A DNA stretch of 7,957 nucleotides, taken from positions 1 through 7,957 of the forward strand of contig CABSBK010000039.1 in the NCBI GenBank assembly GCA_902475865.1. Direction: 5' to 3'. Source of the DNA: an uncultured Collinsella sp. (GTDB lineage: Bacteria > Actinomycetota > Coriobacteriia > Coriobacteriales > Coriobacteriaceae). The position numbers were made by a program, and so were the translations under genes. The notes beneath the pieces were generated by a model. That model searched no databases and had not been told where the DNA came from. It was given only the letters and a program-made list of their open reading frames with translations. Shown piece by piece: positions 1 to 7,957 of this stretch (within the stretch, counting starts at the first letter, position 1; each line of letters begins with the position of its first letter).

Positions 1-3
1 GGG

Positions 4-32
4 TTGACCAGCGCTTTTGGGAGTAATAAACA
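4..32 (+). promoter_or_regulatory. Possible sigma-70-type promoter for dnaN
   Basis: TTGACC at 4-9 matches the -35 consensus at five of six positions. At the ideal 17-nt spacing lies TAAACA (27-32), which matches the -10 consensus at only three of six; an alternative TAATAA at 24-29 is too close. Transcription from here would give a leader of about 50 nt before dnaN. The -10 match is weak, and dnaN may also be read from a promoter further upstream, so this is only a candidate. Confidence 0.3.
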
Positions 33-44
33 GTTTCGTCAGTG

Positions 45-73
45 CTATTACTATTATTAAGATATTTATATCT
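45..73 (+). other. Putative DnaA-trio and AT-rich unwinding element (origin edge)
   Basis: Bases 45-59 read CTA TTA CTA TTA TTA, five uninterrupted triplets of the form (C/T)TA. The opposite strand, read 3' to 5', is GAT AAT GAT AAT AAT, which fits the DnaA-trio motif 3'-(G/A)AT-5' described at the Bacillus subtilis origin between dnaA and dnaN. An AT-rich tract follows, with a perfect 6-bp inverted repeat AGATAT-TT-ATATCT at 60-73. The AT-richness contrasts sharply with the GC-rich genes. Orientation (trios, AT tract, then dnaN) is the same as in B. subtilis. No TTATNCACA-type DnaA box is visible on either strand in bases 1-91, so any box would have to lie upstream of the window. The function is inferred. 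Confidence 0.45.
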
Positions 74-91
74 ATAGAAAGGTATTAAAAG

Positions 92-1195
92 ATGAAGTTC
101 ACCGTCAGCCAAAGCTCGCTCACGCAAGCCATCGGCGTCGTTATGAAAGGCGTCGCTTCGGCATCTACCCTTCCCATCCTGTCGGGCGTGCTCGTTAAGG
201 CGCAGGACGGCATCTTGGAATTCCAAACCTCTAACTACACCATCTCGATTCGTCATCGCATTGCCGCGCATGTCGAAGAAGAGGGCGAGATGGTGATTCC
301 CTGCAAGATGCTCTCGAACATTACGAAGACCCTTCCCGACGCCCCGGTTACCTTTGAGCTCTCGGAGCGTCAGGTGCTGATCGGATGCGAGAAGAGCTCC
401 TTCCGCCTCAACACGCTCGACGCCAACGATTTCCCCGAGTTCCCCGCCTATGCCATCGAAAGTGCGGTGGAGCTCCCGACCGATATCCTGTCCGAGATGG
501 TCGGCCGCGTGTGGCGCGTCACTTCGACTGATAAGGCCCGCCCCATCCTGGGAGGCGTGCACATGAAGGTCGAGAACAACACCGTGCGCCTGGTGGCAAC
601 CGACTCCTTCCGTCTGGCTGTATGCGACACCCAGGTCGAGACCTCGACGCTCGAGGGGTCCTTTGAGCTCAACGTTCCGGCCGACGCCTTCAACGACGCC
701 CTGAGCATCATGGCCAGCCAGGCGACCATCATGATCGGCGCCACCGACACCCAGGTTGTCTTTGAGGCCGGCAACACCACCTACGTGTCGCGCCGTATCG
801 AGGGCGTGTACCCCAACTACAAGCAGCTCATCCCCGATTCGTGCGTAACGAGCGTCAAGATCGACGTGGCGGCTTTTAATGCCGCCCTCAAGCGCGTGGC
901 GGTCATCGCGAGCGCGAACCCCGCCGTCAAGTTCGAGATCGATGTCGAGAACGGTCAGATGGGCCTGTCCTCCATCTCCAATGACCAGGATCTGGCGCAG
1001 GAGACGATCGATGTCGAGGCCGAGGGCGAGTCGGGCACCATCGCCTTTAACTACCACTACATCTTTGGCTGCCTCAATGCCCTGTCCAAGGAGAAGGAGA
1101 TCACGCTGGAGCTCAAGAGCTACTCGCAGGCGGGTATCTTTAAGTCCTACGACAAGATCAACTACCTGTACCTGGTCATGCCGGTTCGCATCTAG
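92..1195 (+). CDS. dnaN: DNA polymerase III subunit beta (sliding clamp)
   Basis: The protein forms the ring-shaped homodimeric clamp that tethers DNA polymerase III to DNA and serves as a docking platform for replication and repair proteins in the cytoplasm. Its 367 residues match the usual length (366 in E. coli). Three consecutive clamp folds are expected at roughly 1-120, 128-248 and 252-367. Recognisable family segments are RPILGGV (150-156), ATDSFRLAV (169-177, part of the partner-peptide pocket), RRIEGVYPNYKQLIP (234-248) and the C-terminal YLVMPVRI (360-367), equivalent to the terminal MPMRL of E. coli. The ATG start has a good Shine-Dalgarno AGAAAGG at 76-82, 9 nt upstream. recF begins 9 nt after the stop, as expected for a shared transcript. 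The gene appears intact; dnaA is probably just upstream of the window (inference). Confidence 0.98.
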   Translation: MKFTVSQSSLTQAIGVVMKGVASASTLPILSGVLVKAQDGILEFQTSNYTISIRHRIAAHVEEEGEMVIPCKMLSNITKTLPDAPVTFELSERQVLIGCEKSSFRLNTLDANDFPEFPAYAIESAVELPTDILSEMVGRVWRVTSTDKARPILGGVHMKVENNTVRLVATDSFRLAVCDTQVETSTLEGSFELNVPADAFNDALSIMASQATIMIGATDTQVVFEAGNTTYVSRRIEGVYPNYKQLIPDSCVTSVKIDVAAFNAALKRVAVIASANPAVKFEIDVENGQMGLSSISNDQDLAQETIDVEAEGESGTIAFNYHYIFGCLNALSKEKEITLELKSYSQAGIFKSYDKINYLYLVMPVRI

Positions 1196-1204
1196 CGCTG
1201 CGCC

Positions 1205-2311
1205 ATGACCATGTTTGCCCGCAACCTTTCCGTCGCGCGCTACCGCAGTTTCGATAGCTACCGTCTTGACCTGGACGAGGGCGTGACGGTGCTTGCGGGG
1301 CCCAACGCGGCGGGAAAGACCAACCTTATTGAGGCGCTGCAGCTTTTGACGAGCGGCGTCTCGTTTAGGCATCCCACCGCTACCGAGCTCGTGCACGACG
1401 GCACGGGCTCGTGCAGGCTCGAGTTGAGACTCGAGGGCGATGGCCGCGTGCTCGATATGGGGCTGGGCGTTGAGGACGGCAAGCGCTCGTTTAGCCGTAA
1501 CGGCAAGAGATGTTCGGCCCCCGGCGTGCGCGGGGTTTTGCCGAGCGTGCTGTTTTGCCCCGATCATCTGGATATGGTCAAACGCGGTGCCAGTGTGCGC
1601 CGCGCCGCCCTCGATGACTTTGGCGTGCAACTGAGCGCCCGTTACGCCGACCTGGCGAGCACCTACGGGCGTTGCGTGACGCAGCGCAACGCCCTGCTCA
1701 AGGAGTCCTGGTGCTGCCGCGAGATGCTTGGCGCATGGAATGACTCCATCGCCCGCGCCGGGTCAGCCCTGCTCGTACATCGTTTGGCCCTGCTCGACCG
1801 ACTGGCAGGCCATGTGCGCGCCGCGTATGGGCAGGTGGCGTCCGGTGAGGACGCAGGCGTGTCCTATGTGTCCACGCTGGGGGATTTGCCTCAAACCGAG
1901 GGGCGCGAGGAACTTAAGGACTGGGCATACGAGCATATGCTCGCGGCCCTCGATGAGCGTGCCGATGAGGAGATGCGCCGCGGCGTGACGCTTGTGGGTC
2001 CGCATCGCGACGAGATTGAGTTTTCCGTCGCGGGCCGATCGGCCCGTTCATTTGCCAGCCAGGGCCAGCAGCGAACGCTGGTGCTTGCCTGGAAGGTGGC
2101 AGAAGTGGCCGTGGCGCGCGATATCCTGGGCACCGCGCCACTGCTGCTTTTGGACGACGTGATGAGCGAGCTCGATGCCGGGCGGCGAGGCGCTTTTCTG
2201 CAGCTGATCGGTGATGACATCCAGACGGTCATAACCACCACCAATCTGGGGTATTTTACCGATGACCTGCTTGATCGAGCCAAGGTGGTGAGCATGGGTG
2301 AGACGTGCTAA
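1205..2311 (+). CDS. recF: DNA replication and repair protein RecF
   Basis: RecF is an SMC/ABC-like ATPase that, with RecO and RecR, helps load RecA at gapped DNA and stalled forks. The 368 residues match family length. Visible motifs are Walker A GPNAAGKT (32-39), the conserved GPHRDE block (265-270), the ABC signature region SQGQQRTLVLAWK (285-297), Walker B LLLLDD (313-318) with the D-loop SELD (321-324), and the switch-like VITTTNL (342-348). Two in-frame ATGs compete for the start, at 1205 and 1211. Neither has a clear Shine-Dalgarno in the 9-nt gap after dnaN. Starting at 1211 gives MFARNLSVARYRSF, which aligns slightly better with typical RecF N-termini, so the true start may be six bases later. 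Lack of a binding site suggests translational coupling to dnaN. The 3' end overlaps the next gene by 14 nt. Confidence 0.97.
   Translation: MTMFARNLSVARYRSFDSYRLDLDEGVTVLAGPNAAGKTNLIEALQLLTSGVSFRHPTATELVHDGTGSCRLELRLEGDGRVLDMGLGVEDGKRSFSRNGKRCSAPGVRGVLPSVLFCPDHLDMVKRGASVRRAALDDFGVQLSARYADLASTYGRCVTQRNALLKESWCCREMLGAWNDSIARAGSALLVHRLALLDRLAGHVRAAYGQVASGEDAGVSYVSTLGDLPQTEGREELKDWAYEHMLAALDERADEEMRRGVTLVGPHRDEIEFSVAGRSARSFASQGQQRTLVLAWKVAEVAVARDILGTAPLLLLDDVMSELDAGRRGAFLQLIGDDIQTVITTTNLGYFTDDLLDRAKVVSMGETC
2282..2292 (+). promoter_or_regulatory. Ribosome binding site for the DUF721/DciA gene, inside recF
   Basis: AAGGTGGTGAG at 2282-2292 differs at one position from an extended Shine-Dalgarno sequence and ends 5 nt before the GTG at 2298. 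It lies wholly within the last codons of recF. It supports the GTG start over the nearby ATG at 2294, which is in the recF frame and stops after five codons. Confidence 0.6.
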
Positions 2312-2861
2312 TTACGAGCGCGAGAACGGAACGGTTGCCTTTGGCGGCTTTTTGGATGCCGAGCGTCAGCGCATCCTGGCGGCCGCAACACCTGAGCGCC
2401 GCGCGCAAATGGAGGCTGCAGAGGAATCCCGTGCGGTCTATCGCGCCTGGAATGCGGTGTGCTCGGGCACGCGCGAGGGACGCCACGTGACGGGCCTGCG
2501 CTACCTGCCCGAGTCCAATGAGCTGCTGGTGTATCTCGATTCGCCCTCGTGGACGCAGGAGATGACGCTGCTGCGCGAGATCATCCGGGCACGCATGGAG
2601 CGGGCCGGGGCGCATGTGGACGGCCTGGTGTTCAAAACGACCGCGCCCGGTCACACGCCGCCGGCTGCCAAGGAGCGCCTGCGCCCAGCCGTGACCGAGT
2701 GCCCGCCGGCTCCGCACGCCGATCTCAGCGAGGCCGAACGCGGCGAGATTGAGCGCCAAGTGGCGCCCATCGAAGATCAAAAACTGCGCGAGGCCCTCGA
2801 GAATGCCATGAGAGCTAGTGCCGAGTGGGCCAAGGGCGTGCAAAGCAAAAAAGAGCCTTAA
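2298..2861 (+). CDS. dciA: DUF721 family protein, probable DciA-type replicative helicase loader
   Basis: The protein is 187 residues, starting on GTG. The DUF721 core is about 45-113: VYRAWNAVC (47-55) with the family tryptophan W51, the strand ELLVYLDSPSWTQEM (75-89) with W85, the helix LLREIIRARME (91-101) and the closing strand VDGLVFKT (107-114). A proline-rich linker (about 116-140) leads to an amphipathic C-terminal helix region (143-178) including PIEDQKLREALENAM, similar to actinobacterial relatives. The family includes DciA, which acts with the replicative helicase DnaB in bacteria lacking DnaC/DnaI loaders. The mycobacterial member Rv0004 occupies the same slot between recF and gyrB. 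That synteny, plus the 14-nt overlap with recF, supports the call. The helicase role is inferred from family and position; no enzymatic motif is present. A terminator follows 26 nt after the stop. Confidence 0.85.
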   Translation: MRRANYERENGTVAFGGFLDAERQRILAAATPERRAQMEAAEESRAVYRAWNAVCSGTREGRHVTGLRYLPESNELLVYLDSPSWTQEMTLLREIIRARMERAGAHVDGLVFKTTAPGHTPPAAKERLRPAVTECPPAPHADLSEAERGEIERQVAPIEDQKLREALENAMRASAEWAKGVQSKKEP

Positions 2862-2887
2862 ATCGCATCTGGTGGCCTTGTAGAGCC

Positions 2888-2914
2888 AAATACCCTCGTT
2901 CCCGAGGGTATTTT

Positions 2915-2917
<3 letters not shown>
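2888..2917 (+). terminator. Intrinsic terminator after the dnaN-recF-dciA unit
   Basis: A perfect 11-bp stem pairs AAATACCCTCG (2888-2898) with CGAGGGTATTT (2903-2913) around a TTCC loop (2899-2902). Seven Ts run from 2911 to 2917. It sits 26 nt after the dciA stop and separates that unit from gyrB. The flanking A and T runs are short on the reverse side, so it is best read as acting on + strand transcripts. Confidence 0.9.
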
Positions 2918-4997
<2,080 letters not shown>

Positions 4998-4998
4998 G

Positions 4999-5005
4999 AG
5001 GAGGT
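4999..5005 (+). promoter_or_regulatory. Strong ribosome binding site that fixes the gyrA start
   Basis: AGGAGGT at 4999-5005 lies immediately after the gyrB stop and 4 nt before the GTG at 5009. The first methionine near the conserved GyrA core (residue 88) is preceded by CCGCGAG, with no comparable binding site. This argues that the long N-terminal extension of GyrA is really translated. Confidence 0.85.
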
Positions 5006-5008
5006 AAC

Positions 5009-7750
5009 GTGGCAGACGATATCAACAACAACGAGGGTATGGGCGAGGCCGGCGACGCCGGTATGCCCGATGATCTGAAGCGCCTGCTCGCCCGCGCTGA
5101 GCAGGGCGAGGACGGCGATCCGGATTCCTATAACCCCGACGCCGAGGATGAAGAGGACGAGGATGACGACGCCGAGCTCGAGGAGAGCTTCGGTGCGGTC
5201 GATCGCGGCGCCTCGGCCGGCGAGGATATCAACGGCGGCCAGCTCCAGATTTCGGAGTTCGGCCGCGAGATGAAGCAGTCGTTCATCGAGTACTCGATGT
5301 CGGTCATCACAGCGCGCGCCCTGCCGGACGTGCGCGACGGCCTAAAGCCGGTGCACCGCCGCATCCTGTACGCCATGAACGAGAGCGGCATCTACCCCAA
5401 CCGCCCGCATAAGAAGTCGGCCTGGACGGTCGGCGAAGTTATCGGCAAGTACCATCCGCACGGCGACTTCGCGGTCTATGAGGCCATGGTTCGTCTGGCG
5501 CAGTGGTTCTCCATGCGCACGCCGCTCATCGACGGCCACGGTAACTTCGGCAACATTGACGGCGACGGCGCGGCGGCTATGCGTTATACCGAGAGCCGCC
5601 TGGCAAAGCCCGCCATGGAGCTGCTGCGCGACCTGCAAAAGGATACCGTCGACTGGCAGCCCAACTACGACGAGTCGCTCGCCGAGCCCGTGGCGCTGCC
5701 CGCGCGCTTCCCCAACCTGCTGGTCAACGGCAGCCAGGGCATCGCCGTCGGCATGGCCACCAATATCGCCCCGCATAACCTCACCGAGGCGATCGAGGCC
5801 ACCTGCTACCTGATCGACAATCCCGACGCCACCGTCGACGAGCTTATGCAGATCATGCCCGGTCCGGACTTCCCCACCGGCGCCATCATCATGGGCAGCG
5901 CCGGCATTAGGCAGAGCTACGAGACCGGTCGCGGCTCCATTACCGTGCGTGCCAAGGCCCACGTGGAATCCACCAAGACCGGTCGCAGCCGCCTGGTCTT
6001 TACCGAGATTCCCTACATGGTCAACAAGGGCACCTTGCAGGAGAAGATCGCCCAGCTCGTAAACGACAAGCGCATCGAGGGCATCTCGGACATGCGCGAC
6101 GAGTCCAACCAAAAGGGCATCCGTCTGGTCATCGAGCTCAAGAAGGGCGTCATTCCGCAGGTCGTGCTCAACAACCTGTATAAGTACACCTCGCTGCAGA
6201 CGACCTTTGGCGCCAACAACCTGGCACTCGTCAACGGCGTTCCCAAATGCCTGAGCTTGCGCGAGATGCTGCAGCACTACATCGACCACCAGGTCGACGT
6301 CGTCACCCGCCGCACTCGCTTTGACCTTAAGAAGGCCCAGGCACGTGCCCATATCCTCGAGGGCTACTTGATGGCTCTCGACCATATCGACGAGGTCATC
6401 AGCATTATCCGTTCCTCGCAGACCGACTCCGAGGCAAGCGGCCGCCTGATCGAGCGCTTTGGCTTTACGCCCGAGCAGACCACGGCCATCCTCGAGATGA
6501 AGCTGCGCCGCCTGACTGGCCTGGAGCGCGACAAGATCCAGGAAGAACTGGACGGTCTGCGCCGCGCCATCGCCTACTACGAGGACCTGCTGGCGCATGA
6601 GGAGAAGATCCTGGGCGTCATCAAGGAGGAGATGCGCGAGATTTCGAAAAAGTTCGGCGACAAACGCCGCACCGAGATCAGCCATGTCGAAAAGGATCTG
6701 GATGTCGAGGACCTCATCGCCGACGAGGACATGGTCGTGACCATCACCCACACCGGCTACGTGAAGCGCATCCCGGTGGCTGCCTACCGCGCCCAGAAGC
6801 GCGGCGGCAAGGGCGTGTCGGGCGTCAACCTTAAAGAGGACGACGTCATCGACGAGATGTTTATCGCATCCACGCACGAGTACGTGCTGTTCTTCTCGAG
6901 CAAGGGCAAGGTCTACCGCCTGAAGGTGCACGAGCTGCCGGTGGGTACGCGCCAGGCGCGCGGCACCGCGATCGTCAACCTACTGCCCTTTGAGGAAGGC
7001 GAGAAGATCGCGAGCGTCATCAGCTGCCGCGAGTTCCCCGCCGACGAGTACCTGATGTTTGCCACCAAGAGCGGCATGGTCAAGAAGACCGTGATGAGCG
7101 CTTACGACCGCAGCCGCCGTGATGGCCTGATCGCCATCAATCTGAGAGACGACGACGCGCTGCTCGCCGTGCGCCGTGTGCGCGAGGGCGACAAGATCAT
7201 CCTGGCCACCACTGCGGGCAAGGCGATCATGTTCCCCGAGGACCAGGTTCGCGCCACGGGACGCGACACCAGCGGCGTTCGCGGTATTAGCATGAAGGAC
7301 GGCGTGAGCGTTTTGGGTATGGAAGTTACCAACGGCAACGGTGACCTGTTTGTCATCACCGAGCGCGGCTACGGCAAGCGCACGCCGGTTGCGGATTACC
7401 CAGAGCAGAACCGCGGCGGCCAGGGCGTCTACACCATCCAAATGACCGAGCGCAAGGGCAACCTCGCGGCCATGAAGACGGTGGGTCCGCAGCACGAGCT
7501 GTTCATCGTGACGGAAGGCGCGACGGTCATTCGCGTCAAGACCGACGAGATCAGCCAGACCGGCCGAGCCACCCAGGGCGTCAAGATGATGACCGTCGAC
7601 GACAACGACCGTGTGTGCGCTGTCGCCCGCATGACGGCAGCTAAGGAAAAGCCCGAAGGCGCCGAGGCCGAGGCAACGGTCGATGCCGAAAATACCCCAG
7701 TCGACCTAGGCGACGGCAACGACATGCCAGAGGATCTCCTAGACGAGTAA
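5009..7750 (+). CDS. gyrA: DNA gyrase subunit A, with acidic N-terminal extension
   Basis: GyrA cleaves and religates DNA and wraps it to give directional supercoiling. At 913 residues it is longer than E. coli GyrA (875). Residues 1-71 are an extra N-terminal segment, with 13 acidic residues in the 16 at 44-59. The breakage-reunion core starts near 72: [15 protein letters not shown] (104-118), HPHGD (149-153), catalytic R192-Y193 in AAAMRYTES, and DNA-intercalating I245 in GIAVGMATN. The C-terminal beta-pinwheel begins after DKRRTE (551-556). Its GyrA box is the variant QKRGGKG (596-602), and five weaker blade repeats sit near 647, 700, 748, 799 and 850. The tail 880-913 holds 13 acidic residues. 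Numbering is E. coli plus 71 in the core. F154 replaces the quinolone-contact Ser83; E158 corresponds to Asp87. W139 stands where family members usually have Arg. It is the second gene of the gyrBA unit and ends before a terminator. Confidence 0.98.
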   Translation: MADDINNNEGMGEAGDAGMPDDLKRLLARAEQGEDGDPDSYNPDAEDEEDEDDDAELEESFGAVDRGASAGEDINGGQLQISEFGREMKQSFIEYSMSVITARALPDVRDGLKPVHRRILYAMNESGIYPNRPHKKSAWTVGEVIGKYHPHGDFAVYEAMVRLAQWFSMRTPLIDGHGNFGNIDGDGAAAMRYTESRLAKPAMELLRDLQKDTVDWQPNYDESLAEPVALPARFPNLLVNGSQGIAVGMATNIAPHNLTEAIEATCYLIDNPDATVDELMQIMPGPDFPTGAIIMGSAGIRQSYETGRGSITVRAKAHVESTKTGRSRLVFTEIPYMVNKGTLQEKIAQLVNDKRIEGISDMRDESNQKGIRLVIELKKGVIPQVVLNNLYKYTSLQTTFGANNLALVNGVPKCLSLREMLQHYIDHQVDVVTRRTRFDLKKAQARAHILEGYLMALDHIDEVISIIRSSQTDSEASGRLIERFGFTPEQTTAILEMKLRRLTGLERDKIQEELDGLRRAIAYYEDLLAHEEKILGVIKEEMREISKKFGDKRRTEISHVEKDLDVEDLIADEDMVVTITHTGYVKRIPVAAYRAQKRGGKGVSGVNLKEDDVIDEMFIASTHEYVLFFSSKGKVYRLKVHELPVGTRQARGTAIVNLLPFEEGEKIASVISCREFPADEYLMFATKSGMVKKTVMSAYDRSRRDGLIAINLRDDDALLAVRRVREGDKIILATTAGKAIMFPEDQVRATGRDTSGVRGISMKDGVSVLGMEVTNGNGDLFVITERGYGKRTPVADYPEQNRGGQGVYTIQMTERKGNLAAMKTVGPQHELFIVTEGATVIRVKTDEISQTGRATQGVKMMTVDDNDRVCAVARMTAAKEKPEGAEAEATVDAENTPVDLGDGNDMPEDLLDE

Positions 7751-7790
7751 GATGCCCTTACTGGTAGAAAATATCAGACCCCATATATCG

Positions 7791-7823
7791 GCGGTCGGCG
7801 CACTGCGCGCCGACCGCTTTTTT
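7791..7823 (+). terminator. Intrinsic terminator after gyrA
   Basis: GCGGTCGGCGC (7791-7801) pairs perfectly with GCGCCGACCGC (7807-7817) around an ACTGC loop, giving an 11-bp GC-rich stem followed by six Ts (7818-7823). It lies 40 nt after the gyrA stop. No T run follows the stem on the opposite strand, so it acts on + strand transcripts. Confidence 0.93.
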
Positions 7824-7863
7824 GAAAACCTCGGGACTCGCGTTCGCCCCGGCCGCACGGCGG

Positions 7864-7957
7864 CATGTGAAGTCGATCGCGAGTTCCGCACGAGCCGGAG
7901 AGCACTTAATGTGCTCTCTGCGCGAGTCAGGACTGTCCGAGCAGGCGACTTCACATG
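7864..7957. repeat. 94-bp segment bounded by 12-bp inverted arms, with an inner hairpin
   Basis: CATGTGAAGTCG (7864-7875) is the exact reverse complement of CGACTTCACATG (7946-7957). Inside, GAGAGCAC (7898-7905) pairs with GTGCTCTC (7911-7918) around a TTAAT loop. Outer closing stem plus inner hairpin suggests either a folded RNA element or leader, or a small interspersed repeat with terminal inverted repeats. No tRNA T-arm, rRNA or familiar riboswitch core is recognisable. A named Collinsella-1 RNA motif exists in the literature, but I cannot recall its consensus and do not claim a match. The right arm ends at the last base of the window, so arm length and any flanking duplication cannot be judged. 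The remaining bases from 7824 to 7863 hold no gene that I can support. Confidence 0.55.

Noticed and set aside
1..44. DnaA box upstream of the triplet run
   Set aside because: No stretch on either strand comes close to TTATNCACA, so no box is annotated. Any boxes would have to lie before the window.
2256..2843. 195-codon minus-strand frame opposite the DUF721 gene
   Set aside because: It covers the same bases as a gene with clear DUF721 features and actinobacterial synteny. The antisense product is Arg/His/Leu-rich low complexity.
5342..6931. 529-codon open frame on the minus strand opposite gyrA
   Set aside because: Same cause: a Val/Leu/Asp-rich shadow of gyrA with no motif. The + strand protein is clearly gyrase A.
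7739..7954. 71-codon minus-strand frame over the gyrA terminator region
   Set aside because: It spans the terminator hairpin, the inverted-repeat segment and the last codons of gyrA, has no visible ribosome binding site and resembles no known protein.
7864..7957. tRNA (long-variable-arm type) as an explanation for the structured segment
   Set aside because: The length fits, but there is no T-arm GGTTCRA-type sequence and no 7-nt anticodon loop on a 5-bp stem; the central hairpin loop is only 5 nt.

Overview
This window is a chromosomal replication and topology locus from a GC-rich bacterium, almost certainly an actinobacterium. Gene order is dnaN, recF, a DUF721 (DciA-type) gene, gyrB, gyrA, all on the + strand. 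This is the arrangement next to the origin in actinobacteria (in Mycobacterium tuberculosis, Rv0002-Rv0006). Strong G/C preference at third codon positions, three GTG starts and the protein sequences suggest Coriobacteriia, and Collinsella or a close relative is my best guess. That genus call is recognition from memory, not a search result.

Layout. Bases 1-91 are an AT-rich leader ahead of dnaN, probably the downstream edge of the dnaA-dnaN origin region. They hold a run of five (C/T)TA triplets resembling a DnaA-trio origin element, then a small AT palindrome and the dnaN ribosome binding site. Bases 92-2861 are a tight cluster: the sliding clamp (dnaN), the RecF repair ATPase 9 nt downstream, and a DUF721/DciA gene starting on GTG inside the last codons of recF. 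A strong intrinsic terminator (2888-2917) closes this unit. Bases 2967-7750 are a second unit, gyrB then gyrA, separated by 11 nt, with a strong terminator at 7791-7823. Bases 7824-7957 have no convincing gene but are rich in inverted repeats. A 94-bp segment bounded by exact 12-bp inverted arms reaches the window edge.

Together the genes cover clamp loading and processivity (DnaN), gap repair at stalled forks (RecF), probable replicative helicase loading (DciA) and negative supercoiling (GyrA2GyrB2). The core genes look intact, with catalytic motifs in place. The points worth a second look are the putative DnaA-trio element, a phenylalanine in GyrA at the position equivalent to E. coli Ser83 (a quinolone-contact residue), a strongly acidic N-terminal extension of about 71 residues on GyrA, and the structured segment after gyrA. 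I found no mobile element, CRISPR array, tRNA, rRNA or obviously new multi-gene system.
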